The position numbers and the translations under genes were made by a program. A stretch of 54,058 nucleotides of DNA, taken from contig PBYS01000070.1 of the NCBI GenBank assembly GCA_002729725.1, positions 1 through 54,058 on the forward strand. Reading direction: 5' to 3'. Shown piece by piece: positions 27,406-34,507 of this stretch. Position 1 is the first letter of the stretch. Every line of letters starts with the position of its first letter. The DNA comes from Puniceicoccaceae bacterium (GTDB lineage Bacteria > Verrucomicrobiota > Verrucomicrobiia > Opitutales > Coraliomargaritaceae). The notes under the pieces were generated by a model. That model saw only the letters and a list, made by a program, of their open reading frames with translations. It had not been told where the DNA came from and made no database searches.

Positions 27406-29180
27406 TTCTTGTATCCAATTAATTGCTTCAAATTATTAGCACCACTTAGCTCCTCGGGGCACCAGGGGGAGATTACCGTGCGCTTGGAGTGTTGCTCCAG
27501 CACCTCGTTAAGGTACAGCAACTCGTCCTTACTTTTAGCACATAGCACGGGGTCTTGCGTTCCAGAATATGCGAAACTACGATTCATAATCCATCCAAAG
27601 GGCTCGATGTCAGCGCGGCGCAAATCATCCTGCAAAGCAGAGGCCTCGTGCGTGGGGGTGGCTTCCGGCAGCGCGACAATCAGCACTTTGGTAAAGTTGG
27701 GGTCCCGCACACACGGCAATAGTGTTTTGACTGCCTCTGGTAATTCGCCAGCGGATTTAGCAACTTCCCGATGATAAGACTGCGTGGCGTCTAGAAGTAA
27801 GAGCGTGTGCCCGGTCGGCGCTGTATCCAGCACGACGATACTCTGCCCGCCCTTGGCGACGGTTTGTGCAAACGCGGTAAATACGGCAATCTCTTCAATA
27901 CAAGGCGAGCGCATCTCCTCTTCGAGTAGTGCCATCTCGTCGTCGGACAAAACACCACGGTTTTTCGTCAACACCTCATCGACATAGCGACTGGTTTCCA
28001 ACTTAGGGTCGATTCTCTCAACTGTCAGGTTGTCGATGTCATTACCCACAGTTTCAGCTACGTGTGCAGCAGGATCAGTGGTGGATAAAATCACATTATT
28101 GCCGCGACGCGCTAACTCCGCGGCAATCGCAGCCGCCATTACAGTCTTTCCTACGCCGCCTTTGCCCATCGTCATGATCACGCCTTTGCCCCCTTGTTCT
28201 AGCTCTTCGATATACCTTTCCCAATCACAGCTGCGCGCAGCTACCTCATCCAGTTCGGCCATCGAACAAAGATTGTCTGCTAATTCTGGCTGAATCGCGT
28301 CTTCGGCAAAAATGCTTTCAATCGCTTTGAGCCCCATGATACCCGCAGGACGAAAAGGCACCGTAGTTGATGGCAATGCTTGCAAGCGTTCTGGCATTGC
28401 GGCGATGGCAGCACTCGACTTGGCAGCAAAGGCCGCAGCGATCGCATCCTGCGAGGGGGATGTAAAGAGCCCGTTAATGATCAAATGTTGATTGCTGAGC
28501 CCCAGTTCGCCCAGTTCCAGGCTAGCCCGTGCAGCCTCAGCCAAGGTCATCGATTCCGCCCGCGAGACTAAGGTCAATAAAGTGCGGACCGGGTCCTTCA
28601 GGGCTCCGACGACTTGCTCAAACATCTCACGTTGCTCAGCTAAGCCAGCCACCGGACCGAGACAAGAGCTGCCATTCTCATTAGATACGATAAAATCGTT
28701 CCACGCCGATGGCAGATTCAACAGGCGCAGCGTGTGTCCCGTGGGAGCCGTATCAAGCACCACGTGCTCAAAGTCCTGCCCGACCCCGCCCTCGCTCAAA
28801 AGTTTGGAAAACTCGTTAAAGCCCGCAATTTCGACCGTGCAAGCCCCCGAAAGTTGCTCCTCCATTTGGGTGATGGCCGCCTCCGGTAAGACGCCACGAT
28901 AAGGCCCAACCATCCGCTCGCGATACTCATTGGCGGCCACGATCGGATCGATGTTCAAGGCAAACAAGCCAGGCGCATTATGAATCGCGGTCGGCGAGGA
29001 AGCCAGCGGAGTTTCCAGCACTTCATCCAAGTTCGAAGCTGGATCCGTGCTAATGAGTAAGACCCGCTTTCCCTGCTTCGCCAATCCGAGCGCAGAAGCG
29101 CAGGCCATCGAGGTCTTGCCGACACCTCCCTTACCCGTAAAAAAGACATAGCGCGGCAGACTTTTGATAAAATTTTTCAT
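27402..29180 (-). CDS. arsA: Arsenite-translocating ATPase ArsA
   Basis: The 592-residue protein has two nucleotide-binding halves, each with GKGGVGKT and DTAPTGHTLxLL. The metalloid-site cysteines are kept: the one in GACTVEIAGF, the one in GSSCLGPV, and the one in RSPCIEEIAVF of the second half (C113, C172 and C422 of the E. coli protein). It energises the Acr3 carrier and accepts As(III) from ArsD. The ATG at 29180 overlaps the arsD stop (TAATG). An upstream in-frame start at 29207 would add nine residues inside arsD and is not preferred. Confidence 0.93.
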   Translation of the reverse strand: MKNFIKSLPRYVFFTGKGGVGKTSMACASALGLAKQGKRVLLISTDPASNLDEVLETPLASSPTAIHNAPGLFALNIDPIVAANEYRERMVGPYRGVLPEAAITQMEEQLSGACTVEIAGFNEFSKLLSEGGVGQDFEHVVLDTAPTGHTLRLLNLPSAWNDFIVSNENGSSCLGPVAGLAEQREMFEQVVGALKDPVRTLLTLVSRAESMTLAEAARASLELGELGLSNQHLIINGLFTSPSQDAIAAAFAAKSSAAIAAMPERLQALPSTTVPFRPAGIMGLKAIESIFAEDAIQPELADNLCSMAELDEVAARSCDWERYIEELEQGGKGVIMTMGKGGVGKTVMAAAIAAELARRGNNVILSTTDPAAHVAETVGNDIDNLTVERIDPKLETSRYVDEVLTKNRGVLSDDEMALLEEEMRSPCIEEIAVFTAFAQTVAKGGQSIVVLDTAPTGHTLLLLDATQSYHREVAKSAGELPEAVKTLLPCVRDPNFTKVLIVALPEATPTHEASALQDDLRRADIEPFGWIMNRSFAYSGTQDPVLCAKSKDELLYLNEVLEQHSKRTVISPWCPEELSGANNLKQLIGYKK

Positions 29181-29614
29181 TAGCAGCAGCCTCCATCCGC
29201 GCAGCAAGCACTGTCATTCTGCGGCGCAGCAAACGAAGTAAATTCCATCGATACTTTTATGTTCAAAGCTTTGAACAATTCCTCCTTCGACGGATGACGT
29301 CCCTTTACCCACAGCTCGTCATTGATAAAGATAAAAGGCAGCTCCTCCATCCCACCTTCGCCAAGCATGGCCTTGACCGTTTCATTGCTAGCAAATGCCT
29401 GTGGCTCCTGCCCTAGATTATAACGCTCCACGCGTATGCCATATTGCTTAGAGATAATCGACAGTGCCGACGCAAATTGAGCCAAGACGGGGTCCACACT
29501 CGGTCCGCAGACTCCGGAAGAACAACACATCGCCGGATCGTATATTTTCAAAACCATTTCAGTGGCTTTCTGAGAATAAGATGCATCCCCCAGTTCGTTT
29601 TCTACATTTTTCAT
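29180..29614 (-). CDS. arsD: Arsenic metallochaperone ArsD
   Basis: The 144-residue protein starts at the ATG that overlaps the arsR stop (ATGA, 29614-29611). The chaperone motif MCCSSGVCG has the three cysteines equal to C12, C13 and C18 of E. coli ArsD, and the C-terminus has two further vicinal pairs (ACC and GCC). It delivers As(III) to ArsA in the cytoplasm and can also act as a weak repressor. Longer reading to 29668 would run into arsR and lacks conserved sequence. Confidence 0.92.
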   Translation of the reverse strand: MKNVENELGDASYSQKATEMVLKIYDPAMCCSSGVCGPSVDPVLAQFASALSIISKQYGIRVERYNLGQEPQAFASNETVKAMLGEGGMEELPFIFINDELWVKGRHPSKEELFKALNIKVSMEFTSFAAPQNDSACCADGGCC

Positions 29615-29982
29615 AAAGCTTCTTCCTTTCTCTTTTTTTGGTCCCGGCATAGGTCTTGAACCGTGCACGAGACAATCTCCTCCAAAACCAGTCGATCTGC
29701 CTGAATCTCCTCAGCATCGGCCAAGGCCGAATCGAGCCATGCCCGCAAATGCACGGGAAAATCCTTAGCGAGCGCATAATACACCCAGCGCCCTTCTTTG
29801 CGACTTTGCACCAAGCCAGCGCTCTGGAGCACCGCCATGTGTCGCGACACCGTCGGTGTCGCCAGGCGCAACAATTCCACTACCTGACAGCCGCACAGCT
29901 CTTCATGGCGCGAGAGAGCTGCGATCACGCGCACCCGGCTCTCATCTGCCAGTGCCTTTGTCATATTCATTAAATCATTCAT
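29611..29982 (-). CDS. arsR: ArsR-family arsenite-sensing repressor
   Basis: The 123-residue winged-helix repressor has ALADESRVRVIAALSRHEELCGCQVVELL, where ELCGC is the classic As(III)-binding pair on helix alpha-3 (ELCVC in E. coli). Recognition helix TPTVSRHMAVLQSAGLV and wing RKEGRWVYYAL follow. Binding of arsenite releases the operator and induces the four-gene operon it heads. A near-palindrome TTTGTTAGTTAGCAAA at 29994-30009 is the likely operator. Confidence 0.92.
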   Translation of the reverse strand: MNDLMNMTKALADESRVRVIAALSRHEELCGCQVVELLRLATPTVSRHMAVLQSAGLVQSRKEGRWVYYALAKDFPVHLRAWLDSALADAEEIQADRLVLEEIVSCTVQDLCRDQKKRKEEAL

Positions 29983-29993
29983 AGCTTTATTAG

Positions 29994-30009
29994 TTTGTTA
30001 GTTAGCAAA
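29994..30009. promoter_or_regulatory. Candidate ArsR operator of the arsRDA-acr3 operon
   Basis: TTTGTTAGTTAGCAAA matches its own reverse complement at 12 of 16 positions and lies 12 bases upstream of the arsR start codon. It is distinct in sequence from the twin operators of the second arsR, so the two regulators probably do not share sites. Confidence 0.45.
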
Positions 30010-30065
30010 ATATAAAACTATGAGTGCGCGAACCTTGCTTGTAGTCAAATGCTTTTTGAAAAAAC

Positions 30066-30374
30066 TCAGTCGGCTTGATCCTTCGAATCGCCCGCGCAGC
30101 ACTCTGCCTGAAGGAAATGAATGAGCTCCTGTAAGTGCTGGTAATCTGGGCTGCAAACAATCGTGCGGCTTTGTTTTACTTGATGAATTAAACCAACTCT
30201 TCCCATGCGAGCTAAATGATGCGAGAGGGTGGAGGCCGGAATATTCAAGGCCTTTTGAATATCGCCCACCAAGGCACCTGAGTGTCCCGCTTTGACTAAG
30301 TATCGATAGATCGCTAAGCGGTGTATGTTGCCCAATTCCGCTAAGCTCTCGGCGGCTGCCTTATCTGTAATCAT
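30066..30374 (-). CDS. Second ArsR/SmtB-family regulator, C-terminal vicinal cysteines
   Basis: The 102-residue winged-helix regulator has AELGNIHRLAIYRYLVKAGHSGALVGDIQKALNIPASTLSHHLARMGRVGLI. It lacks the alpha-3 ELCxC motif and instead has a vicinal cysteine pair near its C-terminus (QAECCAGDS). That arrangement is like ArsR proteins that bind arsenicals at a C-terminal site. It is divergent from the ArsP gene, and two matching inverted repeats lie between them. Because ArsP exports methylarsenite, this regulator may sense methylarsenite, as known for SpArsR. That is inference. Confidence 0.8.
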   Translation of the reverse strand: MITDKAAAESLAELGNIHRLAIYRYLVKAGHSGALVGDIQKALNIPASTLSHHLARMGRVGLIHQVKQSRTIVCSPDYQHLQELIHFLQAECCAGDSKDQAD

Positions 30375-30387
30375 ATTCTCAATTCGT

Positions 30388-30410
30388 TATATTTCGAAAA
30401 ACATGGAAAT
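30388..30410. promoter_or_regulatory. Operator 1 of the arsR2-arsP divergon
   Basis: TATATTTCGA begins an imperfect repeat with the geometry ATTTC-N10-GAAAT (30391-30410). It starts 14 bases upstream of the second arsR start codon. The same ten-base opening and the same spacing recur at 30445. Confidence 0.5.
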
Positions 30411-30444
30411 GTTGTGGACAAATGTCAAAGGAGCAATTTATAAC

Positions 30445-30470
30445 TATATTTCGACAATACTAGAAATATA
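30445..30470. promoter_or_regulatory. Operator 2 of the arsR2-arsP divergon
   Basis: TATATTTC-N10-GAAATATA has perfect 8-bp arms and ends 6 bases before the arsP ATG. The distance from operator 1 is 57 bases, start to start. A dimer at each would cover both promoters. Confidence 0.6.
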
Positions 30471-30476
30471 AAATTC

Positions 30477-31478
30477 ATGACAGAGCAATTACAGGATACA
30501 TTGAGCATGTTTGCCTTTTTGGCGATCGAGCTCTCGATTTTATTCATAGGGATCAGTCTGTTGGTAGGAGCCTTGCAGCGCCATATTCCGCCAGCGAAGA
30601 TTGAAGTTTTACTGAGTGCTGGACGTGGGCGCAGCTATTTACTTGCGGCTGCGCTGGGGGCGATGACGCCTTTTTGCAGCTGTTCGACGATCCCCATGCT
30701 GAAAGGCCTGATCCGAGCCCGTGCGGGATTTGGGCCCATGATGGTATTTCTTTTTGCATCCCCGTTGCTCAATCCGATCATTGTCGTCCTGCTGGCGGCG
30801 ACTTTTGGGCTTCAACTGACAATGATTTATACCTTGGCCGCACTCTTAGTCTCCTTGGTGGCGGGTTACTTGTTGCAAGTTTTCGGCTTTGAGCGGACCA
30901 TACGCAGTGATGTCCTGCACGCATCCGACCGCAGCTCGCATTCAACGCAGGGAGATGACCTGCTCGTGTTCCAGCCTGTCGTGGGGGGCTGCTGTGAAAG
31001 TCCGGTGTCGATCCGCACGGAGAGCGCTTGCTGTGGCGAGGATGCCGGGAAGGCTCAGGTCACGGCAAAAGGACGCTATCATGGGCTCTGGCGTGAGGCC
31101 TGGTCTGACTTTGTTGAAGTCTTACCCTATCTGCTCCTCGGTATCGGTATTGGTAGTGTCATTTATGGCTATATGCCAGCCGCCTTTTTGGAACAAGTAG
31201 CCGGCGAGGATAATCCATTTGCGATTCCTATCGCGGCTGTTATCGGAGTGCCACTCTACATCCGGGCCGAAGCAGTGATTCCACTGGCGGCAGCCTTAAT
31301 GAGCAAAGGTGTCGGCGCAGGGACCGTGTTGGCTTTGATTATTGGTAGTGCGGGGGCCAGTTTGACTGAATTGATCCTGCTACGCTCACTCTTTACCGCT
31401 AGACTTCTGCTTGTCTTTGTTGTCGTCATTTTTGCAATGGCGATGCTCGCAGGTTACACAACTTACTTACTGCACTAG
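30477..31478 (+). CDS. arsP: ArsP-type organoarsenical permease (DUF318)
   Basis: The 333-residue permease has eight or so membrane helices in two halves. The first half has ALGAMTPFCSCSTIPMLKGL and the second GVPLYIRAEAVIPLAAALMSKGVG. Family members export trivalent methylarsenite and similar compounds. The cytoplasmic loop between halves contains two extra cysteine clusters, VGGCCESP and ESACCGED, that could bind metalloid. It is divergent from the second arsR. lysS follows downstream, and a small CACC/GGTG hairpin at 31485-31500 lies just past the stop. Confidence 0.85.
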   Translation: MTEQLQDTLSMFAFLAIELSILFIGISLLVGALQRHIPPAKIEVLLSAGRGRSYLLAAALGAMTPFCSCSTIPMLKGLIRARAGFGPMMVFLFASPLLNPIIVVLLAATFGLQLTMIYTLAALLVSLVAGYLLQVFGFERTIRSDVLHASDRSSHSTQGDDLLVFQPVVGGCCESPVSIRTESACCGEDAGKAQVTAKGRYHGLWREAWSDFVEVLPYLLLGIGIGSVIYGYMPAAFLEQVAGEDNPFAIPIAAVIGVPLYIRAEAVIPLAAALMSKGVGAGTVLALIIGSAGASLTELILLRSLFTARLLLVFVVVIFAMAMLAGYTTYLLH

Positions 31479-31549
31479 TTCCACTTCACCAAGCGGTGGA
31501 ATTTGCGTTTGCCATTTCTGGCAAGGCGCGCACATTCGCGGGCTTCGTT

Positions 31550-33046
31550 ATGACAGATAAGACCGCCAATCCCGACAATTCGCACGATTTATACGCCGTG
31601 CGCCTGCAAAAGCTTGAGAATCTCTGCAAAGAGGATCGCAACCCCTTTGCCGCTAACTGCGCGCAAAGCCATACATCTGAGGAGGCGATTAAACTCTATA
31701 AAGAAGGCGTCGCCGATGAGGAACAGCCCAAAGTCGCCGTGGCCGGACGCATCGTCGTCTTCCGCGTGATGGGCAAGGCCAGCTTTATTAAAATCCAAGA
31801 CCGCGACGGTCAGATCCAGGCCTACGTCACCCGCGACGAATTGCCAGAAGGGGAGTATAACACCTATTTCAAAAAGCTCGATCTTGGCGACATTATCGGC
31901 ATCGCAGGCCGACTTTTTAAAACCAAGACCGGCGAGATCACCGTCCGTGCCGAAAGCTACACCCTCGTCTCCAAGTCCCTGCGCCCACTTCCCGAGAAAT
32001 GGGCCGGTCTCACGGACGACGATAAAATCTATCGTCAGCGCTACCTCGATCTGATTGTCAACCAAGACTCACGTCAACGCTTCCGTCACCGCGCCAAAAT
32101 TATTCAGGAAATGCGCAAGTATCTCTGGGAGCGCGATTTCACCGAAGTCGAGACCCCCATGCTGCAGTCCGTCGCCGGCGGTGCGGCCGCACGTCCATTC
32201 ATCACCCATTCCAACGCCCTCGATTGCGACTTCTATATGCGCATTGCGCTCGAGCTCTACCTCAAGCGCATGCTCGTCGCAGGCGAAGACCGCGTCTTCG
32301 AGATCGGCCGCGTCTTCCGCAACGAAGGCCTCTCCCGACGCCACAACCCAGAGTTCACCATGTTGGAACTCTATCAGGCCTACACCGACTTCCGCGGCAT
32401 GATGGAGCTCACACAAGGGCTCATCCAACACGTCGCTAAGACCGTGATCGGCAGCCTCGAAATTGCCCGTCCCGATGGCACCGTCATCAACCTCGACGGC
32501 GAATGGCGCGAAGCCAAATATAAGGACCTCATCATCGAAGCCACCGGCGACGCCGACTGGTTCAGCCACAGCCGTGAGGACAAGCTCGAAAAAGCCCGCG
32601 CCCTCAATATCGAGGTCGATGGCGAGCTCGAAGACTACGAGATCACCAACAACGTCTTTGAAAAGCTCATTGAGCCCACGCTGATACAGCCCACCTTTGT
32701 GACGCACATTCCCAAGGAGCTTTGCCCCTTGGCCAAGATCACGCAAGACGACGACACCACCATCGACGTCTTCGAGCTCTGCATCAACGGACAAGAGATC
32801 GCGCCCGCATACTCCGAGCAGAACGATCCCATCATCCAGCGCAAAATGTTCGAGGCCCAGGTCGGGGAAGAAGTGCAAGACATGGACACCGACTTCCTCA
32901 CCGCGCTCGAGCACGGCATGCCCCCCGCAGGTGGCATGGGCCTAGGAATCGACCGTCTCATCATCCTTCTAACAGGCGCTGAGAGCATTCGCGACACCAT
33001 CCTTTTCCCAAGTTTAAAGCCTCTCAAACAAGAGGCAGAAAAATAA
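31550..33046 (+). CDS. lysS: Lysyl-tRNA synthetase, class II
   Basis: The 498-residue enzyme charges tRNA-Lys. The anticodon-binding OB fold is at residues 50-160 (KVAVAGRIVVFRVMGKASF). The class II core has motif 1 (FTEVETPMLQ), motif 2 (FEIGRVFRNEGLSRRHNPEF) and motif 3 (GMGLGIDRLIILLTG). A GTG at 31496 would extend the frame by 18 residues, but the ATG at 31550 matches the family start. A TTGCCA-TTTC-TGGCAA hairpin at 31509-31524 sits in the leader. This is the housekeeping anchor between the arsenic genes and the island. Confidence 0.96.
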   Translation: MTDKTANPDNSHDLYAVRLQKLENLCKEDRNPFAANCAQSHTSEEAIKLYKEGVADEEQPKVAVAGRIVVFRVMGKASFIKIQDRDGQIQAYVTRDELPEGEYNTYFKKLDLGDIIGIAGRLFKTKTGEITVRAESYTLVSKSLRPLPEKWAGLTDDDKIYRQRYLDLIVNQDSRQRFRHRAKIIQEMRKYLWERDFTEVETPMLQSVAGGAAARPFITHSNALDCDFYMRIALELYLKRMLVAGEDRVFEIGRVFRNEGLSRRHNPEFTMLELYQAYTDFRGMMELTQGLIQHVAKTVIGSLEIARPDGTVINLDGEWREAKYKDLIIEATGDADWFSHSREDKLEKARALNIEVDGELEDYEITNNVFEKLIEPTLIQPTFVTHIPKELCPLAKITQDDDTTIDVFELCINGQEIAPAYSEQNDPIIQRKMFEAQVGEEVQDMDTDFLTALEHGMPPAGGMGLGIDRLIILLTGAESIRDTILFPSLKPLKQEAEK

Positions 33047-33068
33047 TTAAAAAATTCTCACGAAACTA

Positions 33069-33100
33069 TTGACAAGGGGCAAAATCATTCCCTTTATACG
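33069..33100 (+). promoter_or_regulatory. Promoter of tRNA-Asn
   Basis: A perfect -35 TTGACA stands at 33069-33074. TTTATA at 33093 (18-base spacer) or TATACG at 33095 (20-base spacer) could be the -10. It is followed by a GC-rich stretch (CGCGC), as in stable-RNA promoters. A GAGCC-GAGA-GGCTC hairpin at 33112-33125 lies in the leader. Confidence 0.55.
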
Positions 33101-33142
33101 CGCTTTCCAACGAGCCGAGAGGCTCTGAAGAAACAGTTTTAT

Positions 33143-33217
<75 letters not shown>

Positions 33218-33233
33218 TTTCGTTTTTTTAGCG

Positions 33234-33254
33234 AACTACTTTCAAAAGTAGTTA
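33234..33254. repeat. 21-bp palindrome downstream of tRNA-Asn
   Basis: AACTACTTTT, one C, then AAAAGTAGTT: perfect 10-bp arms around a single base. It overlaps the first copy of the AAAGTRGTTAACTGGCT direct repeat. It may be a processing hairpin or a protein site. Confidence 0.4.
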
Positions 33255-33265
33255 ACTGGCTCTTA

Positions 33266-33301
33266 TAAGCCCCTGTTTATCAGGGGCTTATTTTATTTAT
33301 G
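33266..33301 (+). terminator. Rho-independent terminator of tRNA-Asn
   Basis: ATAAGCCCCTG and CAGGGGCTTAT form a perfect 11-bp stem with a five-base loop (TTTAT). TTTATTTAT follows directly. This is the clearest intrinsic terminator in the window. Confidence 0.85.
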
Positions 33302-33304
33302 GGT

Positions 33305-33338
33305 GGTTAACCACTTCGTCGTTGGTTCGATTTTTGCC
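33305..33338 (+). pseudogene. Degenerate 3'-half copy of tRNA-Asn
   Basis: The stretch GGTTAACCACTTCGTCG followed by TTGGTTCGATTTTTGCC aligns with the anticodon-to-T-arm part of the intact tRNA-Asn gene at 26 of 34 positions. GGTTCGAT of the T arm is identical. It lacks the rest of the cloverleaf. This is the pattern left when an element integrates into a tRNA 3' end, or when a second tRNA copy decays. Confidence 0.65.
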
Positions 33339-33434
33339 TTTTTATATGCCCTGTTAATGCTGAAATAGCTGGAGGCTGTCATAAAGTGGTTAACTGGCTT
33401 CTAGCTGAGAATACCCGATGGAGTTTGGTATTTA

Positions 33435-34343
33435 TTAGTCTTCTTTTCTTGTCAGTTTCGCGAGTGCTTTGCCGAGTTCCTTTAGTGTCGGGTTCATTGA
33501 AGCGAGCCGCTGATTCCAGCAAACACAGAGCTCTTGCGCCAAAGGCTTTAGACTTGCGAGTTCAGCCATCTTGAACGACTCGGCCGGTAGCCCTTCGCTG
33601 GCGATTGTCGGGAGTATGGCCGCAACAGGGATTGAGGTTAGAGTTTTAGCCATCATCGGGAACGAGCTGCAGCTTACGCTCTTTCTTACGAGGATAGCAT
33701 GCTTGCTGGGAAGCTCTGAGATAAACTTTTGATAGCGTCCTTCGCCTTCCATGATTGCCAAGGGGAAGCTGGAGAAGAGTTGGGCTTCATCCGATGGATC
33801 GATTTTGGAGTGGGAGGGATAAAAAAATGCAAACTTTAGCGCCCCCAATGGGAGGCTCGTCAAATTTGAGGTGACCGCACTTTTTCGTATGATTCCAAAA
33901 TCGATCTCTCCTTTATTGATTCCATCTATGATATCGGCGGTTCTTAAGTTCTTAAAGATGACGTCTGCTTTCTCAAACGACTCCTTTATTTCATTTAGTT
34001 TAGGTATCAGCTTCCACTGAATAATGCTTTCGCCAGCTCCGATAGTGTAGCTACCGAGCTCGCCGGAACAGCGCTCATGAAAGTCTTCTAATGCAGAGAA
34101 ATACTCGGAAACTAGGGTATGGAGCTCCTTGCCCGTATTTGAAAGAGTCACTGTTCTGCCTTTGCGGTGGAACAGCTCTGTGCCAAAAAACTGCTCAAGA
34201 TCCTTAATTTGACGGCTATATTGTGTTTGCCGGTTGGGATCGCCTTCGGCTGCCTGAGTGAAGCTTTCTGTTTCGGCGACACGGCAGAAGCTATTGAGTC
34301 GATCTAGGGAAAGTCCGGATTTTGAAAATAGAGCTCGATGCAT
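33435..34343 (-). CDS. LysR-family transcriptional regulator of the island
   Basis: The 302-residue protein has an N-terminal winged helix (LDRLNSFCRVAETESFTQAAEGDPNRQTQYSRQIKDLEQFFG) and a periplasmic-binding-type effector domain (SYTIGAGESIIQWKLIPKLNEI ... IDFGIIRKSAV). The recognition helix reads DPNRQTQYSRQI instead of the common SQPALSRQI. This is a branch of LysR proteins that, from memory, is often met beside type I restriction genes. It is divergent from hsdR. An 18-bp palindrome covers its own start codon (34341-34358) and a close copy lies upstream of the metallo-beta-lactamase gene, so self-regulation and island control are likely. The ligand is unknown. Confidence 0.85.
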   Translation of the reverse strand: MHRALFSKSGLSLDRLNSFCRVAETESFTQAAEGDPNRQTQYSRQIKDLEQFFGTELFHRKGRTVTLSNTGKELHTLVSEYFSALEDFHERCSGELGSYTIGAGESIIQWKLIPKLNEIKESFEKADVIFKNLRTADIIDGINKGEIDFGIIRKSAVTSNLTSLPLGALKFAFFYPSHSKIDPSDEAQLFSSFPLAIMEGEGRYQKFISELPSKHAILVRKSVSCSSFPMMAKTLTSIPVAAILPTIASEGLPAESFKMAELASLKPLAQELCVCWNQRLASMNPTLKELGKALAKLTRKED

Positions 34344-34364
34344 GACTCTATAGTCATGAATTGT
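34337..34364. promoter_or_regulatory. Candidate LysR operator, copy 1
   Basis: CATGACTC-N4-GTCATG is flanked by GAT at left and ATTGT at right. The palindrome CATGACT-N4-AGTCATG includes the LysR start codon and lies in the 164-base gap to hsdR. A second copy, 22/28 identical, is at 50739-50766. Confidence 0.6.
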
Positions 34365-34507
34365 TCAGCTTAGTCCATTTTAAAAAATATCAGATTTCTG
34401 TATGATGCACCGAATTAAAGATGTGGATGCATAGAAATCAGAAAAATTTTACAATACCGGGATGGAAGAGCTTCCATGTGTTGGATAATGCTGCCAATTT
34501 CCCAATC

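Larger units (their letters stand above)
33246..33399. repeat. Direct repeat pair AAAGTRGTTAACTGGCT
   Basis: The 17-mer AAAGTAGTTAACTGGCT at 33246-33262 recurs as AAAGTGGTTAACTGGCT at 33383-33399, with one mismatch. Between them lie the terminator and the tRNA fragment. Each copy lies 53 or 59 bases after a GGTTCGAT, so the tRNA tail and this 17-mer seem to have been duplicated together. Confidence 0.6.

Noticed and set aside
32069..32914. Long open frame on the minus strand inside lysS (281 residues)
   Set aside because: It is a shadow of the GC-rich, strongly conserved lysS codons; its product has no known motif.
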